Source: Dictyobacter alpinus (GTDB taxonomy: Bacteria > Chloroflexota > Ktedonobacteria > Ktedonobacterales > Ktedonobacteraceae). From it: a stretch of 64,000 bases of DNA. Below are positions 25,484-34,799 of this stretch, piece after piece. The translations under genes and the position numbers were made by a program. The first letter of the stretch is position 1; each line of letters opens with the position of its first letter. The stretch covers positions 4,526,001 to 4,590,000 of the forward strand of contig NZ_BIFT01000001.1 of assembly GCF_003967575.1 (NCBI RefSeq), in the 5' to 3' direction. The notes beneath the pieces are model-generated. The model was not told the DNA's origin and made no database searches. It saw only the letters and a list, made by a program, of their open reading frames with translations.

Positions 25484-28400
25484 TTATGGGATCACGACGT
25501 CTTGTAGCACTATGGGATGTTTCGTGTAATCCAGTTCGTCGGACTGGTTTACGCCGGTTGGGGTGAGGGTATCCATGACTTTAGGAACTGTATTGGGATC
25601 AACCGTACAATGGGGATCACTGCTGGCCACTGCACAGACGCCAAAGGAGTATCCTCCTGGTGTGGCTGTGAAGGCTCGGGCCAGGTCTGGACTGTATCCG
25701 TCCTGTCCGGTCAGGGTGACGGTAAAGCCCCAACCAGAGGCCGGTGTTCCCAGCGTAGCTTTCGGGACGCTAAAGGTAATGTAGCGCGAGATGGCATTGG
25801 CGTTGATCTGCACGGTTCCCAGCGATGTGCCCTGCGCGTCAACGTAGCGCTGGCCAAAGCCCTGTACCTCGATCAACTGATTCCAGGCCGCTGTTGGCGC
25901 GATGCTATAGTTGCGTTGCGGATAGGCCGCCGCCGTCGAGGTGGCGGTCGCCGTGGGATTATGTACATAGACATCGATCAGTTGCGCGCCCAGTGGACTC
26001 CCAAAGGTTGGGGTGAGGTCGCGTGTCTGCAACTTGAAGATGATATTGGTGCCATCATCATAGATGCGGAAATTCTGGATATCGTAGGCGCCGGCATGGA
26101 AGTCCGAGGCCGTTGGATAGGCATAATTTCCTGGACCATTATCATCATTGGCCGGATCATTGGCATCATAGACCAGTTTGCCGGGGGTAAAGTCATAGAC
26201 AACGGTGCGCTGATCATGGGCTGTGGCGCCAGTCGGACTGACCGCGACGGTATTGAGTACCGTGGTGCCGCCAGTAATTGGCAGCGAAGCCGTAAATGTA
26301 CCGTCCGCCGCGACCTGTGCCTGGATGGTGCTGGTCTGGTTCTGTTGATCGGTATTGGTCGCCGCAACATAGACCGTATTTCCCGGTGTGGTTTTTCCAG
26401 TAACTACAACCGGTGAGGCGGTCACGGCCGAGAGATCCTTTGGTGCTGTGACGCTCAACTCGGTCTGCCCGACTTGATGGGCAACGTAGCGATTGTAGGT
26501 ATTCTGCGGCTGCTCGATCAACTTGTTGGATAATGTATCGTTGAAGAGGCGTACATATGAGGCGACGGCCCAGGTGAGTGGTGAGGCCGAGCCATCAGGT
26601 TTGCCAGTTTGAAAGCCAATCGAGGCTTTGGTTGGATCGGTTCCATAGGGAGATGCTGGCAGATTTGGTAACTCCCAGATCTGTTCTGGCAACAAGCCAA
26701 CGCCCGAAGTGGATTTCTGTAATGTATCCAGTAGCGAGACCGCTGTGGGAATATCACCGGTCGCGAGTTGATACTCGCCACGCTCAGCACCCAGTACCGG
26801 CCAGGGATGACCTGTACCCTGTCCACTGGGTGCCCATGGATGCCCGTCTGAGGCGCCATCTCCATAGCCATCGCCATTATAGCGATACCAGGCCGGACCA
26901 TTGGGCGTCTGTACTTTGATGGTCTTATCCACTACCGCGAGCGAGTTTACAACATCTTTATCGGTGGCCGACAGTTCGCCTAGGCGTACCAGGTCCAGGA
27001 AGCCTGCGTCAATCACCGAGCGCTGATCCAGGGTTGGACCACCATTGCCCAGATTATAAGAGATCGCGGCATTTGGATCACCCGTTTTAGAGAGGCGGAT
27101 AAAGTAGGGCTGTGAGGAGAGTGGACCATTTGTTGTCAGGGTCCATTTTTTGATTGAACGCTGCATATCGTCCGCTACGCCCAGCCAGATATTCGCGCTC
27201 GCCACATCGTTGTTCTTACGCGCAATATCAGCGGCGGCTACCAGTCCCGCGATCTCGGCTGAGATTGTAGAAGGCGAGTAGCCTCCCTGCTCTTCCCAGC
27301 GCTCCACACCAAAGGCCGGACCATGACTGGCCACAAAATTCGCTGCTGGCTTGATATGGTTTTTATAGAGCGTGCTATCCGTCATGCCCATCTGATAGGC
27401 CATCAGGATAGGATAGCTGTTCTCGTCAAGCTGCGTATTGAATGAATCGGGGGCGAGCTTCCCATTTAACAGGCTATTACGTGGGAACGAGCCATCTGCC
27501 TGCTGCTGGCGATTGAACAGGAAATTGACCGCGTCACGTGCTGTCTCCCGATCACCATCGGTATACAGGGCGGTCCAGGTTTCATAGAGGTCGCGCGCGA
27601 AAACCTCGCGATACGAGCCAAAGTAGGTGTTATTAGGATCACCCGCCGAGGTGGCCTGTCCCCATGGAGAAGCCAGTCCCGCCACGAGCGCGCCAGGATA
27701 GGTCTTGTCCTCTGAGGCTTTGACCACGTTGACGCTCAGATAGTATTCATTGATCAGGCGTGCGAAATCTATGCTGGAGCGTGACTTCGCTGCCGGCATC
27801 AGGCGTTGTAACGTCAACTTCGCATCATATTGCAGCCAGCCAGCCGTATATTTTGCCAGCACCACATTGAAGTTTTGTGCGACCGCTCCCTGTACCGTCT
27901 TCACGGCCTCGGCCTGGGATTGCCCGAAGCCCAGTCCCAGGGTGAACTCACCACTATGTGAGAGATCAGCCTGCGCGGTCTGCACAATATTTCCATTGGA
28001 GGCCGCATTATAAAGAGATGTGAGTGTATGTGAGGCATCAAGTTGTTTCAAGCCATCGCTATCTGTGCCCACAAAGCCATTTGAAACCTGAGTAAACGCC
28101 GTCGAGGCCGCCAGCGCGCTATAGACTGGAACCCCATAATCACGATTGACCGCGTTCGTCTTTGTCTGCGTATCAAAGGCCACAGGGAGCACATGCCCGG
28201 TCGTCGTATCCACGGTCGCATTGTCCGCGCCACCATTGCCGCTGCCACCACCGCCATTGCCATTGATCGTCGGATCATAGCGTAGATAGAGTTTATAGCT
28301 TGAGAGTTTTCCACTGAGTGGCTCAAAATGCATGCGCATCACCACCGCATTGCGCGCGGGATCGGTCACATAGTCCGTCACCACCCGATACTTGCCACTC

Positions 28401-28828
28401 TTCGCCGTTGTCGTCACACGACAGGCCAGGGTTGGACCATTGAGTTCCTGCACCGTATAGGTCGTGTCACGTGTCTGAAGATCAGTAAACGTGCTGCCAT
28501 CGGTCACAATAAATTGCAGCGACTTTACATTGGTATTATCGATCGTGGGATAATAAACATCGCTCAGCACCCCATCCGCCAGCGTGAACCAGACCTTCGA
28601 GGTCGTGTTTCGGGCCGTGCCCACACAATCCTTACGAGCCTGATCAAAATAAGAGAGATCTCCAGGTCCAGATGGAGCCGCGATAGAGGGGTTTGCACTT
28701 GCTGCTGAAGAGGAACGTAAAGCTTGAACGAATAGCAGTAATAGTAGACCAAATACTAACAATAGACGCCAGGAAAGTGTACGTGGGCGCGTCATCGCCC
28801 CCAGGGTGTCCCTACCGAATTTCCTCAT
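25484..28828 (-). CDS. secreted GH15 glucoamylase/glucodextranase with C-terminal modules
   Basis: This is a 1114-residue protein. An N-terminal signal (LLLVFGLLLLLFVQALRSSS) is followed by a GH15 N-terminal beta-sandwich (about 50-330: WFTLADGVLSDVYYPTIDN). The catalytic (alpha/alpha)6 barrel comes next (about 340-770), with the glutamate-bearing segments LGAERGEYQLATGD and VGLLPEQIWELP. Then come an Ig-like glucodextranase-B-type domain (LSVTAPKDLSAVTASPVVVT) and a C-terminal glucodextranase-C/DOMON-like domain (about 870-1114). It releases glucose from the non-reducing end of starch or dextran outside the cell. Start chosen at ATG 28828, which begins a normal signal peptide; the open frame extends 75 codons further without one. 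Confidence 0.93.
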   Translation of the reverse strand: MRKFGRDTLGAMTRPRTLSWRLLLVFGLLLLLFVQALRSSSAASANPSIAAPSGPGDLSYFDQARKDCVGTARNTTSKVWFTLADGVLSDVYYPTIDNTNVKSLQFIVTDGSTFTDLQTRDTTYTVQELNGPTLACRVTTTAKSGKYRVVTDYVTDPARNAVVMRMHFEPLSGKLSSYKLYLRYDPTINGNGGGGSGNGGADNATVDTTTGHVLPVAFDTQTKTNAVNRDYGVPVYSALAASTAFTQVSNGFVGTDSDGLKQLDASHTLTSLYNAASNGNIVQTAQADLSHSGEFTLGLGFGQSQAEAVKTVQGAVAQNFNVVLAKYTAGWLQYDAKLTLQRLMPAAKSRSSIDFARLINEYYLSVNVVKASEDKTYPGALVAGLASPWGQATSAGDPNNTYFGSYREVFARDLYETWTALYTDGDRETARDAVNFLFNRQQQADGSFPRNSLLNGKLAPDSFNTQLDENSYPILMAYQMGMTDSTLYKNHIKPAANFVASHGPAFGVERWEEQGGYSPSTISAEIAGLVAAADIARKNNDVASANIWLGVADDMQRSIKKWTLTTNGPLSSQPYFIRLSKTGDPNAAISYNLGNGGPTLDQRSVIDAGFLDLVRLGELSATDKDVVNSLAVVDKTIKVQTPNGPAWYRYNGDGYGDGASDGHPWAPSGQGTGHPWPVLGAERGEYQLATGDIPTAVSLLDTLQKSTSGVGLLPEQIWELPNLPASPYGTDPTKASIGFQTGKPDGSASPLTWAVASYVRLFNDTLSNKLIEQPQNTYNRYVAHQVGQTELSVTAPKDLSAVTASPVVVTGKTTPGNTVYVAATNTDQQNQTSTIQAQVAADGTFTASLPITGGTTVLNTVAVSPTGATAHDQRTVVYDFTPGKLVYDANDPANDDNGPGNYAYPTASDFHAGAYDIQNFRIYDDGTNIIFKLQTRDLTPTFGSPLGAQLIDVYVHNPTATATSTAAAYPQRNYSIAPTAAWNQLIEVQGFGQRYVDAQGTSLGTVQINANAISRYITFSVPKATLGTPASGWGFTVTLTGQDGYSPDLARAFTATPGGYSFGVCAVASSDPHCTVDPNTVPKVMDTLTPTGVNQSDELDYTKHPIVLQDVVIP

Positions 28829-29025
28829 ACAATTATCGATCCTTTTTTCATAGTGGACGACAAAAAATACTACAAGATACAGCAGTGTATTGCATTCAAC
28901 AGGGCAAATAGGCAGTAGTAGCAACTGAGACGAAGGGAATGGCACCAATGGGTAAAAAATACCATCGCATAGTATATAACGGTTGATCGTATATAGATAA
29001 CAACTGATTTTTGGCTTTAGATATG

Positions 29026-29084
29026 ATGTGCCACCCGGCCTGATGTGTACCATTACTCCTCACGGGTGTAACCGGGCGGCACAT
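29026..29084. terminator. imperfect hairpin upstream of the glucoamylase gene
   Basis: ATGTGCC (29026-29032) and CCCGG (29034-29038) pair with CCGGG (29072-29076) and GGCACAT (29078-29084), leaving one mismatch and a large loop. It may separate the SGNH and glucoamylase units. The rest of 28829-29355 is non-coding and mostly the 93-bp repeat. Confidence 0.4.
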
Positions 29085-29137
29085 GTCTATGCGCTATTGT
29101 TTCTAGTGCTTTGTCAAAACTTGTTTGATGGGTTGTT

Positions 29138-29290
29138 CGCCCGCTACGCGGGCGGGAGGGGGAGAGTTGCCGGGGGCACAGCCCCCGAACCCCCAGTCAA
29201 GGGGCTCGCCGCCCCTTGCATCCCCGCTTTTCGAGTCAGGATGCAGGCTGCGCCTTGCATTCCTGCTTTCCCATCAAATGATGTCTGATA
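29138..29290 (+). repeat. 93-bp GC-rich repeat, copy 2, with a partial second unit
   Basis: 29138-29230 matches 7991-8083 on the opposite strand over the whole 93 bp (CGCCCGCTACGCGGGCG start, CCCCTTGCATCCCCGCTTT end). At about 29251-29290 the tail is repeated in diverged form (GCCTTGCATTCCTGCTTTCC then CATCAAATGATGTC), which also occurs at 53165-53200. Confidence 0.8.
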
Positions 29291-29355
29291 GACTACTATA
29301 GCGCGACTGTATAGAGTGAGTACGTAAGGAGGCACGCACATAAGGTGGACGGTAG

Positions 29356-30174
29356 TTAGTAGCCGGCAGTCTGTTCAAAGGCATTAGCTATGACCCTATA
29401 GCCAGCCGATTTTGCGTGGATGTCTTTAAAGATGCTACACATCCAGGTATCGCTACAGATATTGGGATTGGGGGTGGCCGCGCCGCCGAAGGGCGTAAAT
29501 ACATCAACGATAGTTGCATAGCCGCTGGCATCTGCCGCCAGATGCTGGTTGAATAGCTGGATGTATGGCAACAGCGTGGGACAGAGATTCTGGTAGGGGT
29601 AGTAGTAATTCATCAGGAGCAGATCGCCTGTGCGCTGACCGTTCACCGTCATGGCGGCGGACAACTTTGGCAATATAACCTGCTGCAGATTCGTATCCAT
29701 CTGTGCCAGATCTGTGGGCCACTTAGGGTCGACCGTACATGACGATTTGTTGATGTCAGGTAGCATGTCGTTGGCCCCAATATCCAGGGTGACTGGACTT
29801 ACCCTACCTGGATTCAATTTAAGGTAGATAACCGCGGCATTAAGCTGCGAGCCAATATACGGGAATTTGCGTAACACTGAGAATGTGCAACCGCCATTGA
29901 TCATCGACGTTGAGGTCTCACCAGGACATCCTAGATTCGCGTAACTGGACGTGCCGTGGTTTTTGAGGTCAGCGTAAAAATCTTCAGCGTACCCATGACT
30001 GAAGTCGAGATCAGGTTGAAATCCATAGGCTAACGAATCACCAAGTGCCAGATAATGAGACTTAGGACCAACCGTAGCGGCGTGTGCTGATGGAGCAGAG
30101 AAGAGGAGCAGACTACCTACGAAAACGACTGGCGCAACGATGCGAAGAAAATGTCGTAACATGTTTCTGGGCAT
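29356..30174 (-). CDS. secreted SGNH/GDSL hydrolase
   Basis: This 272-residue protein has a signal peptide (IVAPVVFVGSLLLFSAPSAHA). The catalytic blocks are LALGDSLAYGFQ (nucleophile Ser), YANLGCPGETS (oxyanion Gly), DIGANDMLPD (Asn) and DIHAKSAGYRVIANAF (Asp/His). This is the SGNH lipase/esterase fold; substrates include acyl esters or acetylated glycans. Start choice: ATG 30174 directly follows AAGGAGG, a near-perfect ribosome site; 20 further upstream codons are unlikely to be translated. Confidence 0.92.
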   Translation of the reverse strand: MPRNMLRHFLRIVAPVVFVGSLLLFSAPSAHAATVGPKSHYLALGDSLAYGFQPDLDFSHGYAEDFYADLKNHGTSSYANLGCPGETSTSMINGGCTFSVLRKFPYIGSQLNAAVIYLKLNPGRVSPVTLDIGANDMLPDINKSSCTVDPKWPTDLAQMDTNLQQVILPKLSAAMTVNGQRTGDLLLMNYYYPYQNLCPTLLPYIQLFNQHLAADASGYATIVDVFTPFGGAATPNPNICSDTWMCSIFKDIHAKSAGYRVIANAFEQTAGY

Positions 30175-30551
30175 ATTTTCCTCCTTGAAAAACATACCAG
30201 TCTGAACCTTATTTGATGATTGTACAAGTGGCACTAATCCTAAGGAGGAGAAAATAAAATGTACACATCTCCTTTATAGTATAAGTATTAAATGGGAAAA
30301 TTACAAGCTTTTATGATATATACATTATGTTGTTATACTATAACACTATGCTATCTATTTACACATTCATAGATATTTTCAGTGTATTTGCACAGCCCAA
30401 TAAAGCCAACAATATCTAACCTTACAAAAAGTACTATATTTCCTTGTTTTATATGAAAATATGTAGGAAAATAACTATGGCATACAAAAAACTATTTTCT
30501 ATGAAAATAATAGATGAAGGCAGAGCCTTGTGGCGTGAGGAGCTAATTTGC
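30175..30551. other. AT-rich divergent region with 15-bp palindrome and tiny leader frame
   Basis: TGTTATA-C-TATAACA at 30331-30345 is a perfect palindrome, a likely operator or promoter site. At 30242-30247 AAGGAG precedes a six-codon frame MYTSPL (30259-30279) on the plus strand. The downstream CTCCTT (30270-30275) can pair with that ribosome site. No larger gene is visible. Confidence 0.4.
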
Positions 30552-31646
30552 ATGGATAGCAGGAATTCATCCCGCTTTGCAGAAAAAAGTAATGATATCT
30601 GGAACCCTACTCCCTCTCAAACAGCCCAGACGACCAGTTCAATGAAGCCATTGAGATTATGGTATAGTGTTGCGACCCCATCTGATGCCGAGGTGAAAGC
30701 TTCTTTCGCTGTACAGGACAGGCTGCGTCGTTTACGCCTCGCTAGCATTATCCTTCTTCTGATGCTTGTTATCCTCGTATCTTTTATTCGTCTCGCGCTT
30801 CTGAGCAAGAATCCTTTGTTATTTCCTATTATTGTAGCAGGGATCGCGCTTTGCCTGTTCTCTATTTTTCTTAATCGCCTTGGGCATGTGAACACCGTTG
30901 GAATTATCAGTGTTATTACTGTGAATACAGCTATTCTACTCAACCTGATAACCTCGCCAAGCGGACATCTGTCTATGGACGGCTTCCTCACCTTTGACTT
31001 ACTTGTCTTCTCAGAGCTACTCGCAGTATCCTTGTTGCCACCGAGCAGTGTCTTTTTTGTGGCGGCCCTCAATATAGCTTGTATTTGTGTTGATGTCTTC
31101 CTGCAAGCGCACGCTCCCGATCTCGAACATTTATGGCGTGTGGAGTCCTATACCTTGCTTGTGCGCCCGATTGCCTTGCAGATTGTCGTTGCCGTCGTCA
31201 CCTTTTTATGGGTGCGTGGAGCCTTGCGAGCCTTTAAGCGCGTCGACCGGATCGAAGAAGTTGAGCGGTTACAATATGCGCTAGCCGAGCAGAAACGCGA
31301 CCTGGAATTTGGTATCCAGCAGATCCAGCAGGCTCTGGTTGAGGCGGCCAACGGCAATTTCTCCGTGCGTACACCATTGGCGCAAGAGAATGTACTCTGG
31401 ACGGTAGCTTCCTCACTTAATACCCTGCTGGCGCGCCTGCAACGCTCCAACCAATCCGAGCAAGAGCTGCAGCGCATCCGTAGCGAAGTCCTACGCCTGG
31501 TAACCATCGCCAGAGAGGCAGAGGTCAAGCGCGTTCCTCTACGCCTTATGCCATCCGGCACGCTGCTCGACCCGCTCTTGAAAAACCTGTCTGGCCGCTA
31601 TCTCTTACAACCTTCTCCCGGCCCTGACCGACCCTCACGAGCTTGA
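30552..31646 (+). CDS. membrane protein with HAMP-like helical C-terminus
   Basis: This is a 364-residue protein from ATG 30552, preceded by GAGGAG. About 85 polar residues lead into roughly six hydrophobic helices (IILLLMLVILVSFIRLALL, FPIIVAGIALCLFSIFL, LQIVVAVVTFLWVRGAL). A long basic/acidic helical segment follows (RIEEVERLQYALAEQKRDLE, then LVEAANGNFSVRTPL, a HAMP-like element). There is no kinase, cyclase or GGDEF output domain. It may be a membrane sensor that acts through a partner, or a truncated receptor. The gene ends 118 bp before the left end of repeat copy B. Confidence 0.7.
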   Translation: MDSRNSSRFAEKSNDIWNPTPSQTAQTTSSMKPLRLWYSVATPSDAEVKASFAVQDRLRRLRLASIILLLMLVILVSFIRLALLSKNPLLFPIIVAGIALCLFSIFLNRLGHVNTVGIISVITVNTAILLNLITSPSGHLSMDGFLTFDLLVFSELLAVSLLPPSSVFFVAALNIACICVDVFLQAHAPDLEHLWRVESYTLLVRPIALQIVVAVVTFLWVRGALRAFKRVDRIEEVERLQYALAEQKRDLEFGIQQIQQALVEAANGNFSVRTPLAQENVLWTVASSLNTLLARLQRSNQSEQELQRIRSEVLRLVTIAREAEVKRVPLRLMPSGTLLDPLLKNLSGRYLLQPSPGPDRPSRA

Positions 31647-31763
31647 TGCCTTACGTACTTTGATGAGAGGTGGTCACGACCGCCTCTCACCGGATTCGGT
31701 ATAGTATCAACTTACCCCTCTATCGAGACGCTTCCTTTTCTATCGTATCGTCAGGGCTTGCTT

Positions 31764-32117
31764 CCAATACCTTTCGGTTAAGGGGGATGAGGAATGCCCC
31801 TGACTCCATGAGCGAGCCGAGCGTACGTCGAGTGGGCGCCACACGCAAGGCCGCACCGCTGGGTTTTCGTGGGCCAGGCTGTCAGAACAACTCACAGTGC
31901 TGTGGCGCCTACATCAATCTCGTTGGATGTGGCCTGAGCATGTTGGAGCGTGTGTGAGGCAAGATCCCATGATCGCCCACCAAAACATTCTGGAGCGATT
32001 ATGCCTGAAGAAACAAGAGTGGTGTAGGCGCCACAGGCATGCGATGCTTTCTCAACACGTATCGCCGTTGATCGTGCCGCATGCCGGCCTTGCGTGTGGC
32101 GCCCACTCTACGTACGT
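31764..32117 (+). repeat. double-hairpin repeat element, copy B
   Basis: The left end is CCAATACCTTTCGGTTAAG at 31764. The inner inverted repeats lie at 31820-31853 and 32085-32117 (each with GTGGGCGCCACACGCAAGG or its complement). The interior is almost identical to copy C at 63273-63569, for instance CCTGAAGAAACAAGAGTGG. A fragment CAGGGCTTG just to the left belongs to the 150-bp family, and CCCTTAAGCACGCGTTTTAA follows to the right. The remainder of 31647-32558 has no gene. Confidence 0.85.
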
Positions 32118-32352
32118 CAAGCTGGCTTATCACACTCTCGACATATGATACGTCCCTTAAGCACGCGTTTTAACGTAGACCGTCTCCTCGCCCTACGTTA
32201 AGGTTGTTGTTTACGATCATGATCGCTGTGCCTTCGCTATTTTGGACGGTAGCTTCAAAATGATCAGGCTTGCCTATCCTCGCTTAATATATCCTGTAAT
32301 ATTTATCTGCTTCTGCCTGATTCCTATAAATGTGGTATGGACAGTGGATCTT

Positions 32353-32372
32353 CATGTGAGTAAAGTCACATG
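32353..32372 (+). promoter_or_regulatory. perfect CRP/FNR-type palindrome upstream of the glycan operon
   Basis: CATGTGA-GTAAAG-TCACATG is a perfect 7-bp-arm palindrome matching the CRP core TGTGA-N6-TCACA exactly. It lies 186 bp before the pseudokinase start codon. A candidate -10 TATACT at 32415-32420 would put the site centre about 64 bp upstream of transcription, a usual activating position. The identity of the regulator is inferred. Confidence 0.6.
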
Positions 32373-32558
32373 ATTCTTGTGATACGCTAAATTTTTATCT
32401 CAGCAAAAATCATTTATACTTCGTTTGAAGATCAACGATATCCATTAATTCAGTTACACTAAAACAGATGCACGGAAGCCGCTCTTTACATATTTTTTGA
32501 TGCGAATAATTTTATATTGTTCATTTAGCTGTAAAATAGTAAAGAAGGGTATAAAATC

Positions 32559-34784
32559 ATGGGCGGCGAACCCCAGGAAAACGATACTGTTTTTCAAAAA
32601 GGCCAGCACTTTGGGCAGTACTATATCATCGAGGGACTTAACCAGGGCAAGACAGCGCATAAATATCTGGTTCAGTCAATACATAACAAGACCTCTATGG
32701 TAATGGAAATATTCCATCCTCAACTTACAGTCGAGTTGAAGGAGAGTTTTCTGGCACAGGCACAGGTCCTTATGAAGCTGGATCATCCACATATTCTGCG
32801 TATAGCGGACTGTGGTGTTGAGAATTATTATCCATTTCTTATCACCGAATATGTACCACATTTAACCTTTCAGGACATATATTCAGCGAGCAAGAAGCCG
32901 TCGCTCACAGTGCTCTTGCCTTACCTTAAGCAGATTGCTTCGGCGCTCCAATATGCGCATGGTCAGGACATCAAGCATGGAGATATCCGGCCGGAAAATG
33001 TGCTGCTCAATAGAAATAATGCTATTCTCCTGCAAGGATTTGTGCCTGGGGCGATCATGAAGAACCGGGATCGACTCACGCATCAGGGTATCGAGGATGT
33101 TAATCGGACGATTTTCTATACCGCGCCGGAACAGATACGAGGGAAAGCTGTGCTGGCCAGTGATCAATATTCGCTGGCAGTTATGGTCTATAAATTGCTC
33201 TGTGGACAGTTGCCGTTTAGCGGTTCATATATTGAGGTTGCCAATCAACAGCTACATACACCGCCGCCCCCATTGCGGGTGAAGGTACCAGCGATCTCTG
33301 CGCGCATCGAGCGTGTTATCATGACCGCGCTGGCAAAAAATCCTGCGGAGCGTTTTAAGACGGTTGAAGCGTTCGTTGGCGCACTGGAACAGGAACACAA
33401 TGAGAGCTTTAAGAGCTCTGGCGGCCGCCGGACGCCGCCACCCCCGCTTGCGGCACCACCAGTTATTCCACCGGTGCCTATCTCTCCACCGGTGAAGCCT
33501 GCGCCTGTACCAGGGATGGTTAAATCTTCCACGGCACCACCGCCGACACTGAGCGTGCCAACCTGGTCTCCACCCCCGGTTGCTCCATCACCAGTGACGG
33601 CCAGGGCACCCCAGAGTCCACCGCCATCTCTACCGGTAGCTCCGCCATCGCTTCCCCAGCCAGTGAAAGATAGCCCACTGGCACGGCGGCGTGACAGTAA
33701 TACGCTGAGCCGACGCGTCTTCGCCATGGGGCTGGTTGGTCTGGCGGCCTTAGGCGGGGCTGGCGGCTGGTATGTCCTTTCCAAAAGACTGGTAACCGTA
33801 TCGCCATCTCCTACGCTCGCGGCTGATGCGACCCCACCAGCGGCACCTGTGCTGGTCAATAACAAGAACGTCCTGGTCTTCAGTGGTCATCTGGCCAGCG
33901 TGAATGCGTTGTCCTGGTCGCCCGATGGCAAGTTAATCGCCTCCGCGAGCGACGATAAATTTGTCCAGGTCTGGGACGCGAAAAGTGGGAAGCGCAAGCT
34001 CATTTACTCCGGCCATACAGAGGAAGTAGCGTCGGTCGCCTGGTCGCCTGACGGCAAACATATTGTCTCAGGTAGTCAGGATGGCAGCGCCCAGGTGTGG
34101 GATGCGACCACCGGGAAAAAACTCTTCACTTATAAAGGACACAAGGATCGGGTGAATGCGCTCTCCTGGTCAAGCGATAGTCAGCAGGTGGCATCTGGCA
34201 GTGAGGATAAGACGGTGCAGGTCTGGAACGCAGCCGATGGCACCCTGGGCTTCAACTTTCTCGGACATACTGCGGGTGTGTTGTGTGTTGGCTGGCAGTT
34301 CGGCAATAGTAGTGTCGCCTCTGGTTCCTGGGATGGTACGTTGCGGGACTGGGCGACCGTGCAGCATGGCGATCACTTTAACGCGGGCGATCAGATTTTC
34401 GCCTATGCCGGACATGGCAAGAATGAAGTCTATGCACTCTCCTGGTCACCGGATGGAAATTTTATCGCCTCTGCCGGCGCCGATCAGACGGTCCAACTCT
34501 CAAATGGTGATGATGGTACACCCAGACCGGTATTCTTCACAGGCCATCAACGGAAGCAACATGTCAATCCGGTGCGCTCGGTTGCCTGGTCGCCGGACGG
34601 AAATTTCATCGTCTCTGGTGATACGGATGGGAATGTGTATGTGTGGAAAGTTGCCGGCCGCAAGACGGTTTTCACGTACCAGGGGCATAAGAAGGCTGTC
34701 AATGCAGTGGCATGGTCACCTGATGGTAAAACGCTGGCTTCGGCCAGTGCGGACAATACCGTTCAGGTCTGGCAAACGAGCTAA
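32559..34784 (+). CDS. pseudokinase with seven WD40 repeats
   Basis: This is a 741-residue protein. Residues 1-280 have the Ser/Thr-kinase fold but have lost key residues. The ATP lysine is Glu (VMEIF in place of VAIKI). HRD is HGD (KHGDIRPEN). The metal motif DFG is GFV (LLQGFVPGA). A Pro-rich linker (about 290-385) precedes one membrane helix (RVFAMGLVGLAALGGAGGWY, about 388-410). Seven WD40 repeats follow (about 430-741), with blades such as VNALSWSPDGKLIASASDD and VQVWD ends. Active kinase-WD40 proteins are known in Ktedonobacteria-like genomes; here catalysis is unlikely, so scaffolding or sensing is the probable job. It is the first gene of a five-gene operon; the next start is 15 nt away. 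Confidence 0.9.
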   Translation: MGGEPQENDTVFQKGQHFGQYYIIEGLNQGKTAHKYLVQSIHNKTSMVMEIFHPQLTVELKESFLAQAQVLMKLDHPHILRIADCGVENYYPFLITEYVPHLTFQDIYSASKKPSLTVLLPYLKQIASALQYAHGQDIKHGDIRPENVLLNRNNAILLQGFVPGAIMKNRDRLTHQGIEDVNRTIFYTAPEQIRGKAVLASDQYSLAVMVYKLLCGQLPFSGSYIEVANQQLHTPPPPLRVKVPAISARIERVIMTALAKNPAERFKTVEAFVGALEQEHNESFKSSGGRRTPPPPLAAPPVIPPVPISPPVKPAPVPGMVKSSTAPPPTLSVPTWSPPPVAPSPVTARAPQSPPPSLPVAPPSLPQPVKDSPLARRRDSNTLSRRVFAMGLVGLAALGGAGGWYVLSKRLVTVSPSPTLAADATPPAAPVLVNNKNVLVFSGHLASVNALSWSPDGKLIASASDDKFVQVWDAKSGKRKLIYSGHTEEVASVAWSPDGKHIVSGSQDGSAQVWDATTGKKLFTYKGHKDRVNALSWSSDSQQVASGSEDKTVQVWNAADGTLGFNFLGHTAGVLCVGWQFGNSSVASGSWDGTLRDWATVQHGDHFNAGDQIFAYAGHGKNEVYALSWSPDGNFIASAGADQTVQLSNGDDGTPRPVFFTGHQRKQHVNPVRSVAWSPDGNFIVSGDTDGNVYVWKVAGRKTVFTYQGHKKAVNAVAWSPDGKTLASASADNTVQVWQTS

Positions 34785-34799
34785 ATGGAGAGGGATACG

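Noticed and set aside
25517..26416. 299-codon open frame on the plus strand
   Set aside because: It is antisense to the glucoamylase gene. Its composition is rich in Gly/Ile/Arg typical of a shadow frame, and no family motif is visible.
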